A stretch of 17,766 bases of DNA from Merdiplasma sp905207905 (GCA_902475025.1 CABRXX010000053.1:1-17766), one strand, 5' to 3'; counted from the stretch's first letter, positions 1-7,461 are shown. The notes: generated by a model from the letters alone, not told the origin. Numbers and translations are program-made.

Positions 1-1
1 C

Positions 2-478
2 GACGAAGTGGGCCACATGGTGATGGAGCCGGGAGGCGCTAAATGCAGCTGCGGAAATGAGGGCTGTCTGGAAGCCTATTCCAGTGACCGGGCTGTGACA
101 GAGCGATGTCTGGAGCAGATGAAAGAAGGGAAAGCCAGAATTTTGAATGAGATCTGCGGCGGGGCGAAACCTGGCATGCTCCAGATTTTGGAAGCCCAGA
201 GAAGAGGGGATCCCCAGGTGTGCAAAATTGTAGGAATGGCAGTGTATATGTTGGGGATTGCGGTGGCTAATATTGTGAATTTCACCAGCCCGGATACGAT
301 TCTTATTGATGGAAAACTTTTTTGGTCAGAAGAAAATCGAAAGCTGCTTCTGGAGACTGCCAGAAAGAATCTGTGCAATAAGACGTATCGGGGAGTGGAG
401 AGCGTTTTTGTAGAACCGAAAAAGGACAGCGGAGCGAAAGGCGCTGCGGCTGTGGCGATTAATATGTGTATGCAGTAA
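2..478 (+). CDS. ROK-family sugar kinase or repressor, C-terminal part
   Basis: The gene enters from the left edge of the window, so only about the last 159 residues are visible. They contain the ROK hallmark: a Glu-x-Gly-His segment followed by CSCGNEGCLEAY, the Cys-x-Cys-Gly-x-x-Gly-Cys zinc site that stabilises ROK sugar-binding domains. The end of the protein (NFTSPDTILIDG, then GAKGAAAVAI) matches the usual C-terminal subdomain. ROK proteins are either cytoplasmic ATP-dependent hexose or N-acetylhexosamine kinases, or NagC/Mlc/XylR-like repressors carrying an N-terminal helix-turn-helix. The deciding N-terminus lies outside the window, so I cannot choose. A strong terminator follows directly, so it is not in the same transcript as the aldolase cluster unless there is read-through. 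Its position beside amino-sugar genes fits either a sugar kinase or a local sugar-responsive regulator. Confidence 0.85.
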   Translation, partial: DEVGHMVMEPGGAKCSCGNEGCLEAYSSDRAVTERCLEQMKEGKARILNEICGGAKPGMLQILEAQRRGDPQVCKIVGMAVYMLGIAVANIVNFTSPDTILIDGKLFWSEENRKLLLETARKNLCNKTYRGVESVFVEPKKDSGAKGAAAVAINMCMQ

Positions 479-485
479 AGCAAGA

Positions 486-536
486 CTGCGGAAGATATCT
501 TGGACAGAGGAAGAGATATTTTCCGCAGCCTTTTTG
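486..536 (+). terminator. Rho-independent terminator of the ROK gene
   Basis: A 15-bp stem pairs 486-500 (CTGCGGAAGATATCT) with 514-528, with one G-U wobble and a 13-nt loop, and is followed by CCTTTTTG. It begins 8 bases after the ROK stop codon and should end that transcript. Confidence 0.9.
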
Positions 537-642
537 TTTCATAGGAAATTTTTTCCTAATGGAACAAAAAGGCTACGAAGGATCGCACTGCGGAGAATGG
601 GGGAGATGGTGCCGAAGCAACCCGCCGCAGCCATTTTTTATG

Positions 643-691
643 CCCCCAAAATGCTTTGCAGGATCCCACTGCAGCAGTGCGGGGATTTTGG
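643..691 (+). other. Nested hairpin in the leader region
   Basis: CCAAAAT at 646-652 pairs perfectly with ATTTTGG at 685-691. Inside it, CCCACTG (665-671) pairs with CAGTG-C-GG (675-682) around a 3-nt CAG loop with one bulge. Two nested stems in non-coding DNA suggest an RNA structure. There is no U-tract directly after it, so a plain terminator is less likely. The function is unknown. Confidence 0.4.
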
Positions 692-899
692 CGGATTTCC
701 AAAGAGGAAGAAACATAGGTGTTTTACTTGTACTGGGAATAATATACAAAAAAGAGCTTTGAATATTAGATAATATGTCAATGGATTTTATTTCATTACT
801 ATGGTATTTTTAAAACAACAATAATTAATTAATTTAAATAATATATTAAATAGCACAAAATAGTTTCAAAAAACAAAGAAAAACAGTCAAAACAATGAA

Positions 900-922
900 C
901 CTCTGAGCCGAAAGACCAGAGG
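900..922 (+). promoter_or_regulatory. Small 5'-UTR hairpin before the aldolase ribosome binding site
   Basis: CCTCTG (900-905) pairs with CAGAGG (917-922) around an 11-nt loop and ends 11 bases before the GGAGGA ribosome binding site. It could stabilise the mRNA or tune translation. The stem is only 6 bp, so chance is possible. Confidence 0.35.
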
Positions 923-944
923 TGTATGAGAATGGAGGAAAACT

Positions 945-2102
945 ATGCCGTTAGTTCCAATGAAAGCCATTTTAGACGCAACAGAGAAGTACAACTATGC
1001 TCAGGGCGCCTTCAATGTAAACGCAGTATGCCAGGCAAAGGCGGTGATCCAGGTTCATGAGATGTTTCGTTCAGCAGCAATTCTGCAGGGAGCAGATCTG
1101 GCCAATGCATTTATGGGAGGCCGCACAGATTTTGCCAATGGTACCTTAGAGGATAAGAAAGTGGGAGCCCAGAATATTGCCAATGCAGTGAAAAAGTATG
1201 CAGAGAACAGTCCTATTCCAGTAGCTCTTCATCTGGATCACGGCAAAAACTTTGAGTCCTGCGCAGCAGCCATTGCAGGAGGTTATACTTCTGTGATGAT
1301 CGACGGTTCTTCCCTGCCTTTTGAAGAAAATATGGAGCTGACCCGTGAGGTGGTAAAGTATGCGCATGAGCGCGGTGTCACTGTGGAAGGTGAGCTGGGT
1401 GTCCTGGCTGGAGTGGAGGATCATGTATTTGCAGCCACTTCTACCTATACCAATCCCATGGACGCAGTGGAATTTTTCAAAAAAACAGGCGTGGATGCTC
1501 TGGCGATCAGCTATGGCACAAAGCATGGGGCAAATAAAGGAAAGGATACGGTGATCCGAAAGGAGATTGCCATTGCCACAAAGGAGTGTATGCTTCATGA
1601 GGGAATCGAAGGGACGCTGGTAAGTCACGGTTCTTCTACAGTGCCGCAGTATATTGTAAAAGAGATTAACGCACTGGGAGGAGACATCCACGATGCATAT
1701 GGCATTAAGAAAGAGCAGCTGAAAGAGGTTTCCAAGCTGGGGATTCGAAAGATTAATGTGGATACAGACATTCGTCTGGCAGTGACCAGAAATTTAAGAG
1801 AACTGTTTACCAAATGTCCGTCCCTGAAAGAAAGTCCCTCCATCGGAGGTATTTATAAGCTTTTGGAGGCAAATCCATCTGCCTTTGATCCGAGAGTCTT
1901 CTTCCCGCCTATTATGGACACTGTGATGTACGGCAATGTGAAGGATGAGGATGTGGCATTGATTGTGGACTGCATTGAGCGGGGGGTTCACGAGGTAGTA
2001 GGAACTCTGATCGTAGAGTTTGACAGTGTCGGAAAGGCGCCTCTCATTGAACAGGTTTCTCTGGATGAGATAGCGGAACGGTATCGCAAGAAAGGAATTT
2101 AA
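945..2102 (+). CDS. Class II (zinc-dependent) fructose-bisphosphate aldolase family protein
   Basis: This 385-residue cytoplasmic protein has the full class II aldolase active site. LHLDHG at residues 95-100 supplies the catalytic Asp98 and zinc ligand His99. His194 (YGTKHG) and His228 (VSHGSS) are the other expected metal ligands, and INVDTD at 270-275 is the usual phosphate-contact strand. Family members cleave fructose 1,6-bisphosphate, or related ketose phosphates such as tagatose bisphosphate, to dihydroxyacetone phosphate plus an aldehyde. It is longer than compact class II enzymes (about 285 residues), with extra sequence after residue 290, more like the longer CbbA-type group. The start is fixed by GGAGGA six bases upstream. 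It is the first gene of a collinear cluster, with the phosphofructokinase starting only 3 bases after its stop. The substrate may not be ordinary fructose bisphosphate given the unusual neighbours, but this gene alone shows no lost catalytic residue. Confidence 0.9.
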   Translation: MPLVPMKAILDATEKYNYAQGAFNVNAVCQAKAVIQVHEMFRSAAILQGADLANAFMGGRTDFANGTLEDKKVGAQNIANAVKKYAENSPIPVALHLDHGKNFESCAAAIAGGYTSVMIDGSSLPFEENMELTREVVKYAHERGVTVEGELGVLAGVEDHVFAATSTYTNPMDAVEFFKKTGVDALAISYGTKHGANKGKDTVIRKEIAIATKECMLHEGIEGTLVSHGSSTVPQYIVKEINALGGDIHDAYGIKKEQLKEVSKLGIRKINVDTDIRLAVTRNLRELFTKCPSLKESPSIGGIYKLLEANPSAFDPRVFFPPIMDTVMYGNVKDEDVALIVDCIERGVHEVVGTLIVEFDSVGKAPLIEQVSLDEIAERYRKKGI

Positions 2103-2105
2103 ATT

Positions 2106-3266
2106 ATGGGAATGAATATTCTGGTAGCTCATGGCGGCGGTCCCACAGCAGTGATCAATACTTCCCTGCAGGGGGTGGTGGAGGAAGCCAGGAGCTCAGG
2201 AAAGGTAGATAAGATCTATGCGGCCAGATTTGGCGCAGAGGGGATTCTGAAGGGAGACCTGATCGATCTGACGGAGGTTCCGGCGGAGGTGATCCGCAGG
2301 CTTTCTCATACACCGGCATCGGCTATCGGTTCCTGCCGGAGAAAATTGGGGGAGGCAGATTACCCAGCAGTGCTTGAGATATTAAAGAAATTTCAGATTG
2401 ACGCCTTTTTCTATAATGGCGGAAATGACTCTATGGATACCTGCAATAAGGTAAATGAGCTGGCTTTAAAAGAGGGACTGGATATCCGGGTAATTGGTAT
2501 TCCTAAGACTATGGACAATGACCTGGAAGTGACCGATCACTGTCCCGGTTTTGGAAGCGCAGCCAGGTATGCAGCGCTGAACGCCTCTGAGCTGGCGCTG
2601 GATGCCTCCGGGCTTCCTATCCATGTGGTGGTTTTGGAACTGATGGGAAGGAATGCAGGATGGGTGACTGCCGCAGCAGCTATGGCCAAACGGATTACCA
2701 GATGTGAACAGCTGGTGTATCTGCCGGAAATGCCTGTGGATGAAGAGAAGATGCTGGCGGATATTGAAAAGAGTTATGCCAAAGGCAATGGCCTGCTGGT
2801 GACGGTAAGCGAAGGAATCAGAGGACTGGACGGAAAACCGCTGGCAGATACTGGAATCGTGGACGGTTTCGGTCATGTGGTTCCGGGAGGAACTGCCCAG
2901 TATATTTCCGATCAAATCATAAGAAAACTGGGATTAAAGTCCAGAGCGGAGAAACCGGGGTTGTTGGGAAGAACCAGTATTCCATACGTGTCTTTGGTTG
3001 ACCGGAAAGAAGCTTATGAGGTGGGCAGCTTTGCGGTGGAGTCGGCTCTCAGAGGAGAGAGCGGATTTATGGTGGCCATTGAGGCGGATCGTAATCCCAG
3101 CTATTCCAGCAGACTGTTTTTGACGCCGCTGAAGAATGTGGCTAATGCAGAGAAGAAGTTTCCGCTTCAGTGGATTGTGGATGGAAACCAGATTGCAGAC
3201 GAGTTTTTCCAGTATGCAGATCCGCTTATGGGCGAGAAGTTTCCAGAGTATGCATTTCTCAGATAA
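2106..3266 (+). CDS. 6-phosphofructokinase, pyrophosphate-dependent type
   Basis: This 386-residue protein belongs to the PFKA superfamily. Visible motifs are GGGPTAVIN (10-18) at the phosphoryl-donor loop, GGNDS (105-109), PKTMDND (133-139) with the catalytic Asp137, MGRNAGW (180-186) and VSEG (234-237). ATP-dependent enzymes carry Gly at the second of two donor-site positions and Gly in PGTIDND. Here these are Asp108 and Lys134, the established signature of pyrophosphate-dependent enzymes, which catalyse a reversible reaction. It would interconvert fructose 6-phosphate and fructose 1,6-bisphosphate, or analogous ketose phosphates, using PPi. It starts 3 bases after the aldolase stop codon, using AAGGAA located in the end of the aldolase gene, so the two are translationally close. 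A 180-base gap separates it from the next confident gene. Confidence 0.88.
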   Translation: MGMNILVAHGGGPTAVINTSLQGVVEEARSSGKVDKIYAARFGAEGILKGDLIDLTEVPAEVIRRLSHTPASAIGSCRRKLGEADYPAVLEILKKFQIDAFFYNGGNDSMDTCNKVNELALKEGLDIRVIGIPKTMDNDLEVTDHCPGFGSAARYAALNASELALDASGLPIHVVVLELMGRNAGWVTAAAAMAKRITRCEQLVYLPEMPVDEEKMLADIEKSYAKGNGLLVTVSEGIRGLDGKPLADTGIVDGFGHVVPGGTAQYISDQIIRKLGLKSRAEKPGLLGRTSIPYVSLVDRKEAYEVGSFAVESALRGESGFMVAIEADRNPSYSSRLFLTPLKNVANAEKKFPLQWIVDGNQIADEFFQYADPLMGEKFPEYAFLR

Positions 3267-3411
3267 GGAGCAGTTCCCGAAGGCCGATTATGACATACGC
3301 TTTCCGGACTTGGAGGATGTGTATGGCTTTTTGGACAGGCGGAGGCTTCCAAGGAGACAGAAAGCTCAAAAGCCGGCCGGTCTTCTGCGGGAACTGTCGG
3401 AATCATTATAA
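3250..3411 (+). CDS. Possible 53-residue small ORF, overlapping the phosphofructokinase end
   Basis: An ATG at 3250 opens a 53-codon frame that overlaps the last 17 bases of the phosphofructokinase gene in another frame and fills most of the gap before the TIM-like gene. Its central part (FPDLEDVYGFLDRRRL) is protein-like, and the tail is rich in Arg and Lys. The only upstream purine stretch is GAGAAG. I recognise no family. It may be a real small protein, the decayed remnant of a gene, or chance. Confidence 0.2.
   Translation: MHFSDKEQFPKADYDIRFPDLEDVYGFLDRRRLPRRQKAQKPAGLLRELSESL
3271..3396 (+). repeat. Long-range inverted repeat in the PFK-TIM gap
   Basis: CAGTTCCCG at 3271-3279 is perfectly complementary to CGGGAACTG at 3388-3396, with 108 bases between. 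In RNA it would close a large loop containing most of the intercistronic gap. It could be an mRNA processing or stability element, or a chance match. Confidence 0.3.
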
Positions 3412-3446
3412 AATGCAGGTGTGGACAGTAAAGAAAGGTTGTATCT

Positions 3447-4283
3447 ATGAAACATATTTATCTGAATTTAAAGCGTTTTGATGTGCCGGTAGAATTTGGC
3501 GGTGTAAACCGTCTGGCTCCGGTGAAGAATTGGGGACGGGCAGTGGTGTCAGGTACTCAGGAGGAATTAAAAAAATATGATCCTGCAGAGGTGGAGTTTG
3601 TCCAGTTCCTTCCGGAAGCTCATTTGCTGAATGCGGTGGAGTCTCTTTCAGAGGGAAGCCCGGTGCAGATCGGAAGTCAGAGCGTGTATCGGGATAATAC
3701 GGCGGTGGGAGGAAACTTTGGCGCATTTACCACCAACCGCCCTGCTTCTATCGTAAAGGCCATGGGCTGCAGGGCGGCTCTTATCGGTCATTGCGAAGAG
3801 AGAAATGACAAGAAAGGGATTTTAAAAGAAGCGGGAGCGACCGATCTGTCTGCCGTGAACCGGCTTCTCAATCAGGAAATCAAATGCGCGGTATCAGAAG
3901 GACTAAAGGTTGTGTACTGCATTGGAGAGACCAGTGAAGAGCAGGCTAAGTGGCAGCAGGTGTTGGGAGAACAGCTGGATGTGGGTCTGGAAGGTATTGA
4001 CAAAGACCAGGTGGTAATTGCTTATGAGCCGGTATGGAGCATCGGCCCGGGAAAGGTTCCGGCAGATAAGGAGTATATTACAAAGATTGCCCGTTTTGTG
4101 AAGGAGCGCACTGGAGGCATGGATGTGGTGTATGGAGGCGGCTTAAAGGCAGATAATGCAGCGATGCTGGCTTCCATTGCGGAGATTGACGGCGGTCTGA
4201 TTGCGCTCACCAGATTCCAGGGAGAGATCGGATTTTATCCGGAGGAGTATCTGGAGATCATCAGACTGTATTTGGGAAAATGA
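3447..4283 (+). CDS. Triosephosphate isomerase-like sugar-phosphate isomerase, divergent
   Basis: This 278-residue TIM-barrel protein keeps the catalytic triad of triosephosphate isomerase: Asn7 and Lys9 (NLK), the electrophile His115 (IGHCEER) and the base Glu194 (AYEPVWSIG). It would therefore still perform aldose-ketose proton transfer. It departs from true TIM in the phosphate-binding part. The usual Gly-Gly loop near the C-terminus (DG-x-LVGGASL) reads DGGLIALTRF at 248-257, losing both glycines and gaining Arg256. The YGGS loop reads YGGGLKADN. It is also longer than typical TIM (about 250 residues). These changes suggest a substrate with a different or differently placed anionic group. 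TIM-like enzymes acting on four-carbon ketose phosphates are known in erythritol pathways, so a non-triose role has precedent. The start follows GAAAGG. The LarA homologue begins 47 bases downstream. Confidence 0.8.
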   Translation: MKHIYLNLKRFDVPVEFGGVNRLAPVKNWGRAVVSGTQEELKKYDPAEVEFVQFLPEAHLLNAVESLSEGSPVQIGSQSVYRDNTAVGGNFGAFTTNRPASIVKAMGCRAALIGHCEERNDKKGILKEAGATDLSAVNRLLNQEIKCAVSEGLKVVYCIGETSEEQAKWQQVLGEQLDVGLEGIDKDQVVIAYEPVWSIGPGKVPADKEYITKIARFVKERTGGMDVVYGGGLKADNAAMLASIAEIDGGLIALTRFQGEIGFYPEEYLEIIRLYLGK

Positions 4284-4330
4284 TGAAAGAACAGTGAAAA
4301 AGAGTAAAAATCAGAAAAGGAGTGATACAG

Positions 4331-5824
4331 ATGAAACTGGAATTTGAATATGGTCATGGCATGATGAGTGCAGAATTGCCGGATACCACAGACGTATTCA
4401 TTCCCGGGGAGACGGTTCCGGATCCGGAATGTCTGCCTCAGGATTGGGACAGCCTGTACGCAGCCACCTTGCACAGTATTCGCAATCCCATAGGAATGCC
4501 TGCCCTGAATCAGATTGCCAAGGCGGGGGATAAGGTAGTGATTGTCATCCCTGATATTGTGAAAGGAGGCAATCAGCCCACTTCTCACAGAAAAGTGGCG
4601 ATCAGAGCTTGTCTGGATGAGTTGTACAGCGTAGGTGTGGAGCGGAAGGATGTGCTGCTGCTGTTCTCCAACGGCCTTCATCCCAGGGCAACGGTAAAGG
4701 AGATGCGGATCATTTTGGGGGATGAGCTGTTCCAGGAGTTTTATCCCCATGGTCAGATTACCAGTCATGACAGTGAGGATTATGACCATCTGGTAGATCT
4801 TGGGTATACAGAGGCCGGGGATCACGTGATTATGAATAAGTATGTATATGATGCGGATGTGGCCATCCTCATCGGTCATACTCAGGGGAATCCTTACGGC
4901 GGCTATTCCGGCGGTTACAAGCACTGCGCTACCGGCATCAGTCATTGGAGAAGCATTGCTTCCCACCATGTGCCGGATGTGATGCATAAGCCGGATTTTG
5001 TGCCGGTTTCCACCAGCAGCGTGATGCGCCAGAAATTTGACCGTCATGGTATGTTTATGGAAGAAAAGATGGGAAAGAAGTTCTTCTGCTGTGATGCGGT
5101 GCTGGATACCAAGTCCCGTCAGATTGAGATCAATTCAGGTTATGCAAAGGAAATGCAGCCTGTGAGCTGGAAGACGGCGGACAAGAGAACCTACGTTCAT
5201 TGGGCAGAGAAAAAGTATGATGTGGTTGTGTTTGGAATGCCCACCAATTTCCACTACGGAGACGGGATGGGAACCAATCCTATTCAGATGATGCAGGCTT
5301 TGTCAGCGCAGGTGATTCGCCATAAGAGAGTGCTCTCTGACCACTGTGTATTCATCGTTCCCAGCATCTGTGACGGATGGTTTCATGAGGAGAGATGGCC
5401 GTATCTGCGGGAACTCTATGAGATGTTCCAGCATGACTCCATGAATATCCTGCCGGATATGAATCGATACGGGGAGTATTTTGCAACGAATCAGGAGTAT
5501 ATCAGAAAGTACCGGTTTGCCAATGCATTCCATCCTTTCCATGGTTTCTCCATGATGAGCTGCGGACATCTAGCAGAGGAGCATACCAGCGCCATCTACA
5601 TCGTAGGCGCCAGAGAACCAGGCATTGCAAGAGGGATGGGGCTGAAGACCAGAGCCACTGTGGAGGAAGCTTTGGAGGATGCTATGAAGAAATATGTGGG
5701 TCCCAATCCCAATATTTTGGCTTTGCCGAGGACGTTTACAACTGCAGCGGTACATCTTTGTATGAAAGATCCCGCGCAGAACAGCCATACAAGAGACGGC
5801 CACGGCCATCCCTGCTGCGGCTGA
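4331..5824 (+). CDS. LarA-family (nickel-pincer cofactor) racemase/epimerase homologue
   Basis: This 497-residue cytoplasmic protein has the LarA/DUF2088 fold signatures. LarA enzymes use the nickel-pincer nucleotide to racemise or epimerise 2-hydroxyacids by hydride transfer. Retained residues are Lys197 (GGYK), equivalent to the cofactor-linked Lys184 of Lactiplantibacillus plantarum LarA; His213 (SHHV), equivalent to His200; and His117 (NGLHPR), equivalent to catalytic His108. Changed residues are Asn187 where LarA has catalytic His174, and Lys78 (DIVKGG) where LarA has substrate-binding Arg75 in its DxTRP motif. It is about 70 residues longer than LarA and ends in a His/Cys-rich tail, HTRDGHGHPCCG. 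I chose the ATG at 4331, eight bases after GGAG, over a GTG at 4322 that lies within that site. The cofactor-making genes larB, larC and larE are not in the window. The substrate is probably not lactate; a sugar acid or other 2-hydroxy compound is plausible. Confidence 0.8.
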   Translation: MKLEFEYGHGMMSAELPDTTDVFIPGETVPDPECLPQDWDSLYAATLHSIRNPIGMPALNQIAKAGDKVVIVIPDIVKGGNQPTSHRKVAIRACLDELYSVGVERKDVLLLFSNGLHPRATVKEMRIILGDELFQEFYPHGQITSHDSEDYDHLVDLGYTEAGDHVIMNKYVYDADVAILIGHTQGNPYGGYSGGYKHCATGISHWRSIASHHVPDVMHKPDFVPVSTSSVMRQKFDRHGMFMEEKMGKKFFCCDAVLDTKSRQIEINSGYAKEMQPVSWKTADKRTYVHWAEKKYDVVVFGMPTNFHYGDGMGTNPIQMMQALSAQVIRHKRVLSDHCVFIVPSICDGWFHEERWPYLRELYEMFQHDSMNILPDMNRYGEYFATNQEYIRKYRFANAFHPFHGFSMMSCGHLAEEHTSAIYIVGAREPGIARGMGLKTRATVEEALEDAMKKYVGPNPNILALPRTFTTAAVHLCMKDPAQNSHTRDGHGHPCCG

Positions 5825-5866
5825 TGAATCACTCCCTATTGGAGGCAGGAAAAAGGAAGGTATGAA

Positions 5867-6646
5867 ATGGGCGATAAGAAAAAGAAAAAAGTAGTGATTA
5901 ATGATAAGATTTGGCTGTTGATTTCTCTTGGCGCAGCGCTGCTTTTGTGGTATCTGCTTTCCATCGGAGGCAAGACATCCAGAAGTTTCCCCTTTGTAGA
6001 CAAGGTGGTTCCTGCGGTAAAGACCATGATCGACAGAGGAGCGTTCTGGAAGGATATTGCAAGTTCTATGACCTGTGTGGCAGCGGGCTTTGGTCTTGGA
6101 TTTATTACATCCCTGCCTGTGGCATTTTTGATGGCTTGGTATACCCCGGTTCAGAAGATCATTGAACCTTGGATCAACTTTATTCGGAATATTCCGGCTC
6201 TTGGATACGCGCCTCTTCTGGTAATTACCTTTGGCGTAGGTCAGAAACCGGCAATCATCCTGATTTGGATCTGTACCTTTATGACTATGAGCATTACCAT
6301 TTACCAAGGCATTAAAAACATTGATGTTACTCTGATTAAGGCGGCAAAAGTGCTGGGTGCAAATGATTTTGATATTTTCGTAAAGATCATTTGTCCGGCC
6401 ACAGTTCCTTTTATCATCACTGCAGTCCGGCTTGGCCTTGGAGCGGCGCTGACTACTTTGCTGGCAGCAGAGTCCACCGGAGCCCAGGCTGGTATTGGTA
6501 TGAGAATCCGTTCTCTGGCAAACAATTTTGAGGCAGCTCCCATGCTGATGTACATTATTTTACTTGGTATCATTGGCCTGATCCTGGTAAAGGTTGTGGA
6601 TATTATAGAAAGGAAATTAACAGGATGGCAAGAGAAGATAAATTAG
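5867..6646 (+). CDS. ABC transporter permease, SsuC/TauC/NitT type
   Basis: This 259-residue inner-membrane protein has a Lys-rich N-terminus, about six hydrophobic segments (from residue 14, last near 226-246) and the EAA loop that docks the ATPase (KAAKVLGANDFDIF at 158-171, followed by CPATVPFI). This arrangement is typical of importers for nitrate, taurine, alkanesulfonates, bicarbonate and thiamine precursors. It would pair as a homodimer with the ATPase encoded next. The start at 5867 follows AAGGAAGG. A nearby ATG at 5862 leads to an early stop. The specificity cannot be read from the permease. Confidence 0.92.
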   Translation: MGDKKKKKVVINDKIWLLISLGAALLLWYLLSIGGKTSRSFPFVDKVVPAVKTMIDRGAFWKDIASSMTCVAAGFGLGFITSLPVAFLMAWYTPVQKIIEPWINFIRNIPALGYAPLLVITFGVGQKPAIILIWICTFMTMSITIYQGIKNIDVTLIKAAKVLGANDFDIFVKIICPATVPFIITAVRLGLGAALTTLLAAESTGAQAGIGMRIRSLANNFEAAPMLMYIILLGIIGLILVKVVDIIERKLTGWQEKIN

Positions 6647-7416
6647 TAAAATTAAAAATTGATAATGTGTACAAGGAGTACGAGGGCCGCAATGGCAAGA
6701 TGGTGGCGCTAAATGGAGTAAACCTGGATATTAAGGAGAATGAATTTATCTGTGTAGTGGGGCCTTCCGGATGCGGAAAATCTACGCTGCTGAATATTAT
6801 TGCAGGGCTTTTGGAGCCTACCAGCGGAGCTGTTTATCTGGACGGCAAGCAGATTGAGGGAACCGGTGTGGAGCGCGGTGTGGTATTCCAGCAGTATGCC
6901 CTGTTTCCCTGGAGAACCGTATTGAAGAACGTTATGTTTGGGCTGGAGATGAAGAAGGTTCCAAAGGATCAGGCAGAAGAGATTGCCAGAAAGTACATTA
7001 AGGCTGTTGGGCTGGAGGGCTTTGAAAATTCATACCCCAAGGAGCTTTCCGGTGGTATGAAGCAGCGTGTGGCCATTGCCAGAGCTTACGCCGCAAATCC
7101 GGAGGTGCTGCTTTTGGATGAGCCTTTTGGAGCCCTGGATGCCCAGACACGTGTACAGCTTCAGACGGAGCTTCTGAACACCTGGGAGCAGGAGAAAAAG
7201 ACCTGTTTCTTCATTACCCATGATGTGGATGAGGCGATTATTCTGGCTCAGAGAGTGATCATCATGAGCGCTCGCCCCGGGCGGATCAAAAGGATCGTGG
7301 ACATTGATATTCCCTACCCGAGAACTCAGGAAACGAAATCAGAGCCACGGTTCCTGGAACTGAAAGCAGAGATCTGGAATGAAGTTTATCAGGAATTTTT
7401 GGAAGTGCGAAAATAA
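6625..7416 (+). CDS. ABC transporter ATP-binding protein, SsuB/TauB/NitT type
   Basis: This 263-residue cytoplasmic ATPase shows all nucleotide-binding motifs in order: Walker A GPSGCGKS (46-53), Q-loop (Gln89-Gln90), signature LSGGMKQR (141-148), Walker B VLLLDEP (161-167), D-loop and switch His199. The stretch YALFPWRTVLKNV after the Q-loop is characteristic of the nitrate/sulfonate/taurine importer group. The gene overlaps the permease end by 22 bases, showing tight translational coupling. It energises import of the ligand caught by the binding protein at 7505. Confidence 0.95.
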   Translation: MAREDKLVKLKIDNVYKEYEGRNGKMVALNGVNLDIKENEFICVVGPSGCGKSTLLNIIAGLLEPTSGAVYLDGKQIEGTGVERGVVFQQYALFPWRTVLKNVMFGLEMKKVPKDQAEEIARKYIKAVGLEGFENSYPKELSGGMKQRVAIARAYAANPEVLLLDEPFGALDAQTRVQLQTELLNTWEQEKKTCFFITHDVDEAIILAQRVIIMSARPGRIKRIVDIDIPYPRTQETKSEPRFLELKAEIWNEVYQEFLEVRK

Positions 7417-7461
7417 ACTTTAGAAAGAATTGAAAAGAATAACGACAAGATCCTGTATCTG

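Larger units (their letters stand above)
537..944 (+). promoter_or_regulatory. Non-coding leader/promoter region upstream of the aldolase gene
   Basis: This stretch of about 400 bases holds no convincing gene. Open frames here lack family resemblance and a good ribosome binding site. The first half (541-700) is G+C-richer and full of inverted repeats. The second half (about 760-895) is extremely AT-rich and is the likely place for the promoter of the aldolase-to-ABC cluster, but I could not find a clean pair of -35 and -10 boxes. A short hairpin lies just before the aldolase ribosome binding site (GGAGGA at 934-939). I recognise no known riboswitch class. Confidence 0.5.

Noticed and set aside
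466..762. 98-codon open frame after the ROK gene
   Set aside because: It runs through the terminator hairpin, has no ribosome binding site, and its translation resembles no protein family.
1014..1029. Possible CcpA (cre) site TGTAAACGCAGTATGC
   Set aside because: It mismatches the consensus in its right half and lies inside the aldolase coding sequence.
1146..1691. 181-codon minus-strand frame opposite the aldolase
   Set aside because: It is a shadow of a well-supported gene; its translation is Cys/His/Ile-rich with no recognisable domain.
4331..5824. Calling the LarA homologue a lactate racemase
   Set aside because: The His174 and Arg75 equivalents are changed and the context is sugar catabolism, so the lactate assignment is not supported.
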